Shown here in pieces: positions 28,624 through 37,197 of a stretch of DNA of 64,000 nucleotides; positions within the stretch are counted from its first letter, which is position 1; the number at the start of each line of letters is the position of its first letter. The translations under genes and the position numbers were made by a program. The stretch is taken from NCBI RefSeq assembly GCF_004116955.1, contig NZ_CP026362.1, positions 536,501 through 600,500 on the forward strand, written 5' to 3'. Source of the DNA: Bacillus vallismortis (lineage in GTDB: Bacteria; Bacillota; Bacilli; Bacillales; Bacillaceae). The notes under the pieces are model-generated. The model ran no database searches. It was given only the letters and a program-made list of their open reading frames with translations, and was not told the origin of the DNA.

Positions 28624-29006
28624 TGGCGCGACAAGATGACGGAATCGCCGGCATAGAAAAAGAGCTCGATAAGCTTGCTAGAAAAAATACCAAGGCAGCC
28701 AAAACAGCCGTGCAGGCAGGCGCTCAGGTATTTGCTGAGGCTTTGGAACGTAACACACCCCCAGGCAGAGACAGTAGCCACAAGATGCACATGAAAGATA
28801 ACGTGGTGTATTCAAAGGCGAAGGAAGACGGGGAGATATATGCAAGTGTGGGTTATGGAAAAGAAACAGCATCCCGCCTGCACTTCTCTAACTTTGGAAC
28901 GATCAAGCAGCCCCCGCAGCATTTCATTGAGAGGACATCAAACGAAATGGAGCAGACGGTTTTACAGATCGTGCAGCAAGTTTACATGAGGGAGCTGGGA
29001 CTATGA
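28623..29006 (+). CDS. Tail completion protein, HK97 gp10 family
   Basis: 127 residues. The pattern (DDGIAGIEKELDKLARKNTKAAKTAVQAGAQ is split here only by description; later SRLHFSNFGTIKQPPQHFIE) is that of HK97 gp10-like proteins, with the conserved aromatic-glycine element FGT. It links neck and tail. The ATG overlaps the preceding TGA. Confidence 0.88.
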   Translation: MARQDDGIAGIEKELDKLARKNTKAAKTAVQAGAQVFAEALERNTPPGRDSSHKMHMKDNVVYSKAKEDGEIYASVGYGKETASRLHFSNFGTIKQPPQHFIERTSNEMEQTVLQIVQQVYMRELGL

Positions 29007-29410
29007 TGCTTCCCATTCAGGAAGTCGAAAAGCTTTTAAGTGAAAACGAAAAACTTACTTCTCTTGTGGACAGTGACCGGATATTCCTGGTCTTTGTTCC
29101 AGAAGAAGATCAGGACATAGAAAAGGCCCCAATGATTCGCATTAACGAGCTTGAGAGCCGCAGAAAAGACTATACAGACGACAAGGCCCAAACCTTTGAG
29201 GTTGATATCCAAATAGATTTATGGACCAAAACAATAAAGGATGCTCAGGCTATTCAGCCAGTGATTGATCAGATCATGGCAGAGAACGATTATAAGCAAT
29301 ATGCGTCAGCCTTTGACCGTGACCCAGATATTGCTTTGTATCGGTACGCTCGGAGATACGGGGCCACGAAATTAATTGATATTCAAAAAATAAACATAGA
29401 AAAGGAATGA
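29003..29410 (+). CDS. Tail completion/terminator-like protein (DUF806-like)
   Basis: 135 residues. Position after gp10 and before the major tail gene, and the pattern (VQIDLWTK..AQAIQPVIDQIMAENDY), match DUF806/DUF3168-like tail terminator proteins that cap the tail tube. ATG overlaps the previous stop by four bases. Confidence 0.75.
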   Translation: MMLPIQEVEKLLSENEKLTSLVDSDRIFLVFVPEEDQDIEKAPMIRINELESRRKDYTDDKAQTFEVDIQIDLWTKTIKDAQAIQPVIDQIMAENDYKQYASAFDRDPDIALYRYARRYGATKLIDIQKINIEKE

Positions 29411-29415
29411 TATGA

Positions 29416-30000
29416 ATGGCCCGTACGGGATTAGATGGCATTAAATATTCTGAGGTTGGTGAAGACGAAAAAGCAATTCAGATTAAGAGTATGCCAGGTG
29501 CAATCGAATCGAAACTAGATGTCCCAACTGAACTAGCAACTCTGCATGCTGATGACGGTATTTTTGCGGTGAAAAGTTCCGGGGTTGGGGAAGCGAAATT
29601 AGAACTGAACCTGGCTGACCTTACCACAGAAATGAAAAAAACACTTTTAGGTGTGAAGGTTGTCGATGGTATTGAAGAGTACCATAAAGATATGGAGCCT
29701 CCTTACGTGTGCATCACGTGGCGGCAACGTCACCATGAGAAAGGCTATGTGTATTACGCCCTGTTAAAAGGGAAGTTCGGTCCTCCGTCTGCAGATGGGA
29801 AAACAAAAGAGGATAAGGTCGATTTCCAAACAGATTCCATAGAGGGACAGTTCATGCCTCGCAAATTTGACGGTAATGTATTCCTGATTGGTTATGATCA
29901 TAATGAAGGGTTCACACTTGAAAAATTCTATCAACGTGCTTACGGGATGCTTCCAGATGGAATGACAACAGATGAAGTCAGCGCAGATTTAGGAAAATAA
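29416..30000 (+). CDS. Major tail tube protein
   Basis: 194 residues of the phi13-type major tail family (TGLDGIKYSEV; YVCITWRQRHHEKGYVYYALLKGKFG; DSIEGQFMPRKFDG). It polymerises into the tail tube around the tape measure. It is followed by a hairpin, which allows high expression relative to the next genes. Confidence 0.9.
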   Translation: MARTGLDGIKYSEVGEDEKAIQIKSMPGAIESKLDVPTELATLHADDGIFAVKSSGVGEAKLELNLADLTTEMKKTLLGVKVVDGIEEYHKDMEPPYVCITWRQRHHEKGYVYYALLKGKFGPPSADGKTKEDKVDFQTDSIEGQFMPRKFDGNVFLIGYDHNEGFTLEKFYQRAYGMLPDGMTTDEVSADLGK

Positions 30001-30005
30001 AACGG

Positions 30006-30030
30006 GCAGCCGGACAGCGGCTGCTTTTTC
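30006..30030 (+). terminator. Hairpin after the major tail gene
   Basis: GCAGCCG-GACAG-CGGCTGC followed by TTTTTC; a partial terminator within the structural operon. Confidence 0.75.
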
Positions 30031-30057
30031 TATAAAAATTAAAAGGTGGGTTTCACA

Positions 30058-30420
30058 ATGGTGAAAGCAATTTTAAAAGATTATGCACTAGCTGAAGTAG
30101 ATGAAAACGGCGATATTGTATCTGTTCCAGAAAAAACATTTGTTCAGCCAATTGTTACAGCAAGGTATACGTATAGAGCTTTAGAAATACATGCAAATGC
30201 AATGGACGAAGAATCTGGCATGACAGAGCATGATGTAATGAATGATATGATGGCTCTCGTCTTAGATATATTCAAAAATCAATTTACCTTTGATGATATT
30301 TTAGACGGTGTTCAATCTGATGATTTATTTGATTGGCTCAGAGATATTATTGATCAGGTTATGGTTAAAGATAAAAAAAAGGCTCAATTGAAGAAGAAGG
30401 CCGAGCAAGCTCAAAAATAA
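30058..30420 (+). CDS. Tail assembly chaperone, short product (gpG-like)
   Basis: 120 residues, acidic and helical, with a lysine-rich end. By position between major tail and tape measure it is the gpG equivalent, which coats the tape measure during assembly. A perfect slippery heptamer A-AAA-AAG at 30375-30381 is in frame near its end; a -1 shift there joins it to the next frame. ATG 30058 has AAAGGTGG eight bases upstream; the GTG at 30046 overlaps that site. Confidence 0.85.
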   Translation: MVKAILKDYALAEVDENGDIVSVPEKTFVQPIVTARYTYRALEIHANAMDEESGMTEHDVMNDMMALVLDIFKNQFTFDDILDGVQSDDLFDWLRDIIDQVMVKDKKKAQLKKKAEQAQK

Positions 30421-30614
30421 CAGGGAAACCAATGACCTACAGGGACTACCTTAACAGGATGAAGCAGATGTATCTTGACTTGATGGAGAATGGATACAAG
30501 CTTCATGAAATAGATGAAATGGATATACAACGTTTCTTTGATCTTGCAGACTACAAGCACGAGGAAGAAAACAAACTAGTCCCTGCTTATCAAATATTCG
30601 GCGTGACTTTGTAA
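30058..30614 (+). CDS. Tail assembly chaperone, frameshift product (gpGT-like)
   Basis: After a -1 shift at 30375-30381 the ribosome would read GGC TCA ATT... without a stop through the second frame (its internal ATG is at 30432) to 30614, adding about 77 residues. The added part (YRDYLNRMKQMYLDLMENGY...) resembles gpT domains that bind tail tube subunits. The second frame has no good ribosome site of its own, which favours frameshifting. This is inference from sequence and from the general gpG-gpGT rule. Confidence 0.75.
30375..30381 (+). promoter_or_regulatory. Programmed -1 frameshift site
   Basis: The heptamer A AAA AAG sits in the zero frame of the chaperone gene, the most efficient slippery type in bacteria. 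The downstream -1 frame stays open for 77 codons. Confidence 0.75.
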
Positions 30615-30642
30615 AAGGGTGTCTGGAAAGACGCTCTTTTTG
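30613..30642 (+). terminator. Hairpin before the tape measure gene
   Basis: AAGGGTGTCT and AGACGCTCTTTTT form a stem with a T run; weak internal terminator. Confidence 0.55.
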
Positions 30643-30676
30643 TGTTTCTAAAAAACGATAGAAGGGAGGTAACTAT

Positions 30677-33600
30677 TTGGCGACAGAAGGTAGACCGATA
30701 GGAAATTTAGTCATTAATACCACGCTAAACGATGCAGGAGTAAACAGAGGGATAACCGGTCTGAGAAATAACCTCAAAACAGCGCGGACAGCCACAAAAG
30801 CAACTGTTCAAGAGTTTAAAGCGATGGGTGACGAACTCACGGCCAGCAAAAAGCAGGTTGAAGGTTTATCAAATGAGCTTTCCATTCAAGAGCAGATAGT
30901 GGAAGAGTACCGGAAGTCTTACGAGAAACAGGTTGAGCTATACGGCGAAGGCTCACAGCAGGCCCAGAAATACGCCCAGCGGCTCAATACGCAGATTCAA
31001 TCGTATCATTCTCTCGAAGGGTCTCTGCGGCGCGCACAGATGCAATATCAACGGTTGGAGCAAGCCCAAAACCAAGCGAGTGAAAGCGCCGAGGGGTTAA
31101 CGGATAGCCAAAGAGAGATCGGCGACGCGAGTGGTGAGGCTGGCGGGAAAGTATCCAAATTCAGTTCTTTTATCAAAGTTGGTCTGGTTGGTGCGTTGAC
31201 TGCAGGCGTTGCTGGTGTTGGAGCTCTTACGGCTGCAATCGGCGGGCTTGGTGCAAAAATGGCCCTTGATACACAGGCGGCTCAGGGAGAAGTACGGGCT
31301 CAATTAGGGCTTACGGAAAAAGAGGCTCAAAAGGTAACAAGCTCGGCAAAAAGATTATGGGCTGATGGTTTCGGCGACAGCGTTGGGGATGCTAAAAACG
31401 CAATCGTCAATGTAAAACAGAACGTAAAATCATTAAAGGGTGCAACCGACGAAACGGTAAAAGAAGTTACGAAGGGCACCATGACCATTGCCAAAGCTTT
31501 CGACCAAGACGGAAACGACATTACTAAGTCAATCAACGCGATGCAAAATTCATTTGATGGACTTTCCTCTGATGCTGCTATGGACATGATCACTAGTGGT
31601 TTTCAAAAGGGTCTTGATTATTCTGGGGAGTTCTTAGATTCCATTAACGAATATTCCAATCAGTTTGCGTCTGCAGGGTTCTCTACACAAAAAATGTTCT
31701 CAATCTTTCAGGCCGGCGCCGAATCCGGTGCCTTCCAGCTGGATAAGGTCGGGGATCTGATCAAAGAAATGAATATACGTTTGTCCGATGGAACTGCAGA
31801 TGAAGCGATGCAATCCCTATCAAGTCACACCCAACAGCTATATGCAGAATTTAAAAAGACGGGTAAGGGTGGCGACCAGGTTTTCACGGCCGTTATGAAA
31901 GACATTGACGGCATGAAAAATAAAAGCGATGCCTATAAAATCGGTCAGCAGATTATGGGCACACAGTTCGAGGACTTAGGACAAAAAGGCGTGTCAGCTC
32001 TCGCTAACGTAAAGAGCAGCTTTTCGAATGTGGACGGAGCAACGAAAAAAGCTGGCCAAGCCCTTCAAGATAATTTTGGGACAAGGCTTAAAAAGATTGG
32101 CCGTTCTGCCCTGACATCGTTAGAGCCTATTGGAAATGGGGTCCTAAGCTTGCTCGAACCCGTCATGTCTGGCTTAGAGTCTGGCATGAAAAGCCTTGAA
32201 CCGACTTTTAACAATATCGCGAATGCCGGAAAAAATCTTAAGACTATTTTCTCTGGCATAATGGACGTTTTCAATGGTGATACGTCAAAAGGTGCCGATA
32301 AACTGATGGACTTTTTCCCAGTGTTAACGGTCCAGACCATTATCGACGGGATAAACAATATTAAGACGGCTTTTTCGGGCTTTAAGCAGCAGGCACAGCC
32401 CATCATATCCAACATGAAGGCAAGCTTTGACGCCATGAAGCCGACCTTTTCGGCTCTCGGCACTATTGCATCCCAAGTTTTTGGAACCCTTGGCCCTCTG
32501 GTCAAACAGGCACTGGGCGGCGTGATGTCGTTCATTGGTCAACTCACTGGGCAGTGGAAGTCTTTCTGGCAGCAAAACGGTTCAGTGATCACTCAAGCCC
32601 TTCAAAATGTGTGGTCGATCGTCCAGTTTGTCATGCCGGCAGTACTTGCGATCATTAAATCTGTATGGGGCAATATCAAGGGTGTGATCACCGGCGCCAT
32701 GTCTGTAATTCAGGGCGTTATCCTCGTTTTTTCTGGGTTATTGACCGGGAATTTTTCGAAAATGTGGGAAGGAATTAAGAAAATATTCTCTGGCGCGATA
32801 AAAGTTGTCTGGAATGCTATCCAACTTTCATTTTTCGGCAAGATTCTTGGCGGCGCTAAGGCACTCGGTGCTGGCTTAAAGGGCATTTTCCCAAAAATGT
32901 GGGGCTGGATTAAAAGTTTGTTTAAAGATGGAGCCTCAAATGCGGGAAAAATGTTCACATACCTTAAAGACAAAGCGTTTAAAATTGTCGGCGATATGAA
33001 AGACGGCATTGTTAAGAAATTTTGGGATATCGTCGATGCTGCCAAGTCATTGCCTAAGAAAATGGGTGATGGAATTAAGAGCATGGCAGGCAAAGCATGG
33101 GACGGAATAAAGGCGTTTGGAAACCAAACGCTTCGCGGATTCGGTAAAATCATCAATGGCTTTACTCAGCAGGGTATCAACTGGATCCTAGGAAAAATCG
33201 GGGTTGATACTAAAATCCCTAAATGGGAAGTACCGCAGTATGCAAATGGTACTGGCGGGCATCCAGGAGGCCTAGCCATTCTCGGTGATGGTAAGGGCTC
33301 AAATGCTGGACCAGAAGCTTTTATAACCCCTTCGGGTCACATGGGACTGAGCCCTGCGACTGATACGCTGATGAACCTTCCTCAAGGAACACAAGTCATG
33401 TCAGCGATTGACACTAAAGCTTTTCTTTCGGGGGTACCGGCTTATGCAAACGGAACGAAGAAGAAAGAAGGATTTATTTCAAAGATGTGGAATGGAGCAA
33501 AGGCAGCCGTTGGAAAAGTGAAAGACCTTGCTTTAGATGTATTTGACTATATCAGCAACCCATCAAAACTCGTCAAAAAGGTTATTGAAAAGCTGGGGTT

Positions 33601-34453
33601 AAAACTGCCTAAAGTAAAAGGCATTACCGGCGATGTTCTAAAGGGCTCATTCTCCCTTATTAAAAAGAATTTTGTTAATTTCATCAAAGATAAGTTTGGA
33701 GAATCAAGCAACTTTGGTGAGGGCGGCACGGAAGCCGTCAAAAAGTGGGTTGCTAAAGCCTTAAAGATAAAAGGGCTGGGATCAGAGTATGCCTCAGCGC
33801 TTGAAACAATAGCAATGAAGGAATCAGGCGGCAACCCGAATGTTGTGAATAGATGGGATTCAAACTGGAAAGCTGGTCACCCATCACAAGGTTTAATGCA
33901 GTTTATCCCGAGTACCTTCAACGCCAATAAGGAACCAGGGCACGGAAATATCAAAAATCCAGTTGACCAGATCCTTGCCTCCATTAACTATCTGAACAGC
34001 AGATACGGCGGAATCTTAAATCATCCTGGCTTGAAGGCTATGGCGCACGGCGGCCGTTATGTCGGATACGATAAAGGCGGATTGATTACCCGTGATCACA
34101 TGGCCGAGGTCCATAAAGGGGAAATGCTGCTGCCGTTGCGTCAATTTAGGCGCAGCCAAGCTCATAAGGTTCTCAGCCAGGCGGGCAAAATGGTTGGGTA
34201 TGAGCCGGAAAGCCGGTCAAGCTCAAGCGATGCAAACGCATTGCAAACGATGGTGACTCTGCTGCAGCAACAAAACAGTAACCAGCAAACCGAAATTAAT
34301 CTGTTGAGCCAAACGGTGAGACTATTAACGCAGCTTGTGGCAAAGGATCCTAAGATGGTATTAAGCGTACAAGAATTAAACAAAGTCCAAGACGATGTTT
34401 ACAACAAAGAAAGGAATCAAAAGGGATTGCTGAACAATGTAAGCTTCTCTTAG
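30677..34453 (+). CDS. Tape measure protein with C-terminal lytic transglycosylase domain
   Basis: 1258 residues starting with TTG after GGGAGGT. The N-terminal third is a long coiled coil, then a glycine-rich hydrophobic stretch (about 165-200), the TMP core, and several membrane-like helices around 640-720. Near residues 1030-1130 is an SLT-type lysozyme domain with the catalytic glutamate in AMKESGGNP and GLMQFIPSTF. It sets tail length and the transglycosylase opens the cell wall during DNA entry. It is the longest gene of the phage, coding for a tail of roughly 190 nm by the usual 0.15 nm per residue rule. Confidence 0.95.
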   Translation: MATEGRPIGNLVINTTLNDAGVNRGITGLRNNLKTARTATKATVQEFKAMGDELTASKKQVEGLSNELSIQEQIVEEYRKSYEKQVELYGEGSQQAQKYAQRLNTQIQSYHSLEGSLRRAQMQYQRLEQAQNQASESAEGLTDSQREIGDASGEAGGKVSKFSSFIKVGLVGALTAGVAGVGALTAAIGGLGAKMALDTQAAQGEVRAQLGLTEKEAQKVTSSAKRLWADGFGDSVGDAKNAIVNVKQNVKSLKGATDETVKEVTKGTMTIAKAFDQDGNDITKSINAMQNSFDGLSSDAAMDMITSGFQKGLDYSGEFLDSINEYSNQFASAGFSTQKMFSIFQAGAESGAFQLDKVGDLIKEMNIRLSDGTADEAMQSLSSHTQQLYAEFKKTGKGGDQVFTAVMKDIDGMKNKSDAYKIGQQIMGTQFEDLGQKGVSALANVKSSFSNVDGATKKAGQALQDNFGTRLKKIGRSALTSLEPIGNGVLSLLEPVMSGLESGMKSLEPTFNNIANAGKNLKTIFSGIMDVFNGDTSKGADKLMDFFPVLTVQTIIDGINNIKTAFSGFKQQAQPIISNMKASFDAMKPTFSALGTIASQVFGTLGPLVKQALGGVMSFIGQLTGQWKSFWQQNGSVITQALQNVWSIVQFVMPAVLAIIKSVWGNIKGVITGAMSVIQGVILVFSGLLTGNFSKMWEGIKKIFSGAIKVVWNAIQLSFFGKILGGAKALGAGLKGIFPKMWGWIKSLFKDGASNAGKMFTYLKDKAFKIVGDMKDGIVKKFWDIVDAAKSLPKKMGDGIKSMAGKAWDGIKAFGNQTLRGFGKIINGFTQQGINWILGKIGVDTKIPKWEVPQYANGTGGHPGGLAILGDGKGSNAGPEAFITPSGHMGLSPATDTLMNLPQGTQVMSAIDTKAFLSGVPAYANGTKKKEGFISKMWNGAKAAVGKVKDLALDVFDYISNPSKLVKKVIEKLGLKLPKVKGITGDVLKGSFSLIKKNFVNFIKDKFGESSNFGEGGTEAVKKWVAKALKIKGLGSEYASALETIAMKESGGNPNVVNRWDSNWKAGHPSQGLMQFIPSTFNANKEPGHGNIKNPVDQILASINYLNSRYGGILNHPGLKAMAHGGRYVGYDKGGLITRDHMAEVHKGEMLLPLRQFRRSQAHKVLSQAGKMVGYEPESRSSSSDANALQTMVTLLQQQNSNQQTEINLLSQTVRLLTQLVAKDPKMVLSVQELNKVQDDVYNKERNQKGLLNNVSFS

Positions 34454-34465
34454 GAGAGTGGTAGG

Positions 34466-35299
34466 TTGATAAACTATGATCTAATAATAGATGGCAAGTA
34501 TTTAAGCGAGACTCTTGATGGCGTCTCGCTTTCATCATTTAGACCGGAGGCGCCAGTGTTCGAAAGGCAGACGGCAGGAACAAGCGCGCTCATTAACGGG
34601 ACGATGATGCTTAAGCAGGGGAACACGGGGCGTTACACAGAAAGAAAGATCAACATAAAAGTGCTTGTGGAGGCAAATAGTTCTTTTCAGTTCCAGATCA
34701 AAAGGGATGCCGTTTACAACCTTTTTGTAAGAGAGGATCCCTATTATGTGATCAATACGCAGCAGCCTTATAAACGATGGCTTGTTACGTGTGATGACGC
34801 ATTTTCCATCTATCAAGAAAACGGCAAAAAGTATCAGGAAGTGGACATCACGTTGACGGCCATTCAGGGACTTGCTGAGTCTTTAAATGACAGCACTGCA
34901 TCTATGGAATTGAAGGACGAAAAGTTTCACTTGGGTATGAATATCCGGCGGGATTCAACCCCTGTGTTTCACTTTCAAAATAAAAATTCTTTTGTAGTGG
35001 ATAACATAGGGGACGTAAAATTGGACCCGATTAACTACAATTACAACGTCGAAATGTATCTGCAGGGTACTGATATTTCAATCACTAATATCACAACAAA
35101 TGAAACCCTGACGCTGAACGGAAAATTTTCAAAAACAGATAAGATAACGCTTTTGAAGCATCACATTTTGAAGAACTCTACGCCTATTTCCGATAGGAGT
35201 GGGCGGTTCCCGACTCTTGCAGCCGGCCAGAATCAATTTAGGATTGCGGGTGCTACCTACAGCGATATCCGATTCATTACACACTTTTATTATAAATAG
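34466..35299 (+). CDS. Distal tail protein (Dit)
   Basis: 277 residues, TTG start after AGGAGAGTGGTAGG. The N-terminal region (YDLIIDGKYLSETLDGVSLSSF; FERQTAGTSALINGTMML) matches the SPP1 gp19.1/Dit family, which forms the hexameric hub joining tail tube and baseplate. It lies between the tape measure and Tal genes as usual. Confidence 0.9.
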   Translation: MINYDLIIDGKYLSETLDGVSLSSFRPEAPVFERQTAGTSALINGTMMLKQGNTGRYTERKINIKVLVEANSSFQFQIKRDAVYNLFVREDPYYVINTQQPYKRWLVTCDDAFSIYQENGKKYQEVDITLTAIQGLAESLNDSTASMELKDEKFHLGMNIRRDSTPVFHFQNKNSFVVDNIGDVKLDPINYNYNVEMYLQGTDISITNITTNETLTLNGKFSKTDKITLLKHHILKNSTPISDRSGRFPTLAAGQNQFRIAGATYSDIRFITHFYYK

Positions 35300-35312
35300 G
35301 GGGTGATGCTCT

Positions 35313-37187
35313 GTGAATCAGATGTTTGTTCATGACATTAAAACTGGCCAAAAATATGAGCTCATTTATGTTGAGCCAAAAGTGAATGATGATGTCACTG
35401 GGAAAAAGGATTTGTCTTTTTCGATTACCTTGACTGAACACAATCAGATCCCTTTCAATGCTTTAGTCGGAAGAAATTTTATTATGATCGACGAGATGCG
35501 GTATAAAAAGCAGCAGTATTTCATTAACACGCCCACCATTAAACAGGAAGGGGCTTTGCTGACTAAAGACATAACAGCCACACATATCTATTCCTTTAGG
35601 GCGGCCAAGCATGTTGTTCACGAGACGATAGAAGGTACAAAAACTCTCAATGAAGCTCTTAAGCACGCAGTGAAAGGCAGTGAAATCACATTTGCAATTA
35701 TGCCGGACGCGAAGGGAATCGGAGCCAAAAAGCTGGAGGGTTTCGGCAATAAAAAGACCTCTGAGCTGATGGATGAAATCATTTCTACCTTTGGGGTGGA
35801 GATCATCCCGGATAACACGCATTTATACATTTATAAAAAAGCCGGCAAAGAGATAGTGAAAAGGTTGGATAACCTTTCGAATCTCACGTCTTTACAGATC
35901 ACAACAAGCGAAGATAACACCACAACACGGGTGAAAGGCTACGGGAAGCTCAAGGAAGATAAAGACATTCTGGGTGATCAGTCGATCCCCTACGATTCCA
36001 AAACAGGAACCTGGGCGTATGATAGCTCATTAAAAGCTGATTATACGAAGAAAATAGGAGCCACGTTTTCTTTCTCCTTCACAGGGACAGGTTTTAAATT
36101 TAAAACCCTAGTGTCGAAGCTGGGCGGTAAATGGGAATTTAAAATAGGCGATCAGACGAAAGCCATTTCTGTCTATAAAGATTCAGCCCCGACAGAAAAA
36201 GAGTTTGATATCATTCGCGGCCTGGACAGCAAGACTTATAAGGTAGTTGCTACTTTTAAAGGCAGGGACAGCAATAACCCAAATACCAAAGGCGCAAAGA
36301 AAGCCGATCCGGTCATGTACCTTCTGCGCGGCAACATTATCGGGGTGTACAGGACTTTCAAGAATGAGGATGAAAAGTATGTCTTTCCTCCGGTTACCTA
36401 TGTTCATCCAGAGGAAAAAAAGTTTCTCATAAACGGGCAGCCATCTTGGGCGGAACCGGTCACGGATGATTCAATCACGACAAAGGATGACATGATTAAG
36501 CTGCTTAAAACCAAAGTCAATCCTTATGCAGAGGTGTCCTATGACGCCGACTATGTGGAATTGTTAGATCAGGCCCTGGCTGATATAGAAGAGCCGGTTA
36601 TGGCAGGGGACACCATTCGTGTATATGCTGATACGCCTCTAAACGGGATCACTTTTGATGGGAAGCTGAGAGCAACAGGGGCCTCATACAACCCATTAAG
36701 ACCAGAACAGCCCTCTGACCTGACAATTGACGGGAAACGAAAAAGCCGTGTAGACATGGAAATTGAAGAGAAAAAGCGAGCGAAGAATCAGGAGCAGGCT
36801 ATCAAGAATTATCAAAATCAATTGGCTTCTGGGCTTGCTGAGATCAATCAAATAAAGCAAAGTCTGGCGAATACGCAGGCCTCACAGCAGACCACATATA
36901 CTTTCTCTTTGCAATTCTTAGATGGTGAATGGTCTGTGTCTAATGGCGAGGGTTTTGCTTCCTTGGCAGTTGGTATCCTTTCTTTGAATACGGATGAGGA
37001 TTATGCAATCCAGTATGTGACCGGCGATGCCAATTCCATTATGAAAGAGGCAGGCTACACGTTGTATACCGAAGATGTTGACACGGACATCATTAATATA
37101 ACCCTTTATAAAGACGGGAAAATAAGTGATCCTCTGGGCGTTCCTGAAGGTTCAAAAGTGAAAATTCTTATAGTAGGACAGAAATAG
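35313..37187 (+). CDS. Tail-associated protein / endopeptidase (Tal-like)
   Basis: 624 residues with GTG start after GGGGGTGATGC. The first about 370 residues follow the prophage tail endopeptidase pattern (QKYELIYVEPKVND, ITATHIYSFRAAKHVVHE). A coiled region near 490-525 precedes a C-terminal extension that may bind baseplate components. It forms the tip of the tail and in relatives degrades the cell wall or contacts the receptor. Confidence 0.85.
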   Translation: MNQMFVHDIKTGQKYELIYVEPKVNDDVTGKKDLSFSITLTEHNQIPFNALVGRNFIMIDEMRYKKQQYFINTPTIKQEGALLTKDITATHIYSFRAAKHVVHETIEGTKTLNEALKHAVKGSEITFAIMPDAKGIGAKKLEGFGNKKTSELMDEIISTFGVEIIPDNTHLYIYKKAGKEIVKRLDNLSNLTSLQITTSEDNTTTRVKGYGKLKEDKDILGDQSIPYDSKTGTWAYDSSLKADYTKKIGATFSFSFTGTGFKFKTLVSKLGGKWEFKIGDQTKAISVYKDSAPTEKEFDIIRGLDSKTYKVVATFKGRDSNNPNTKGAKKADPVMYLLRGNIIGVYRTFKNEDEKYVFPPVTYVHPEEKKFLINGQPSWAEPVTDDSITTKDDMIKLLKTKVNPYAEVSYDADYVELLDQALADIEEPVMAGDTIRVYADTPLNGITFDGKLRATGASYNPLRPEQPSDLTIDGKRKSRVDMEIEEKKRAKNQEQAIKNYQNQLASGLAEINQIKQSLANTQASQQTTYTFSLQFLDGEWSVSNGEGFASLAVGILSLNTDEDYAIQYVTGDANSIMKEAGYTLYTEDVDTDIINITLYKDGKISDPLGVPEGSKVKILIVGQK

Positions 37188-37197
37188 AGGTGAAAAC

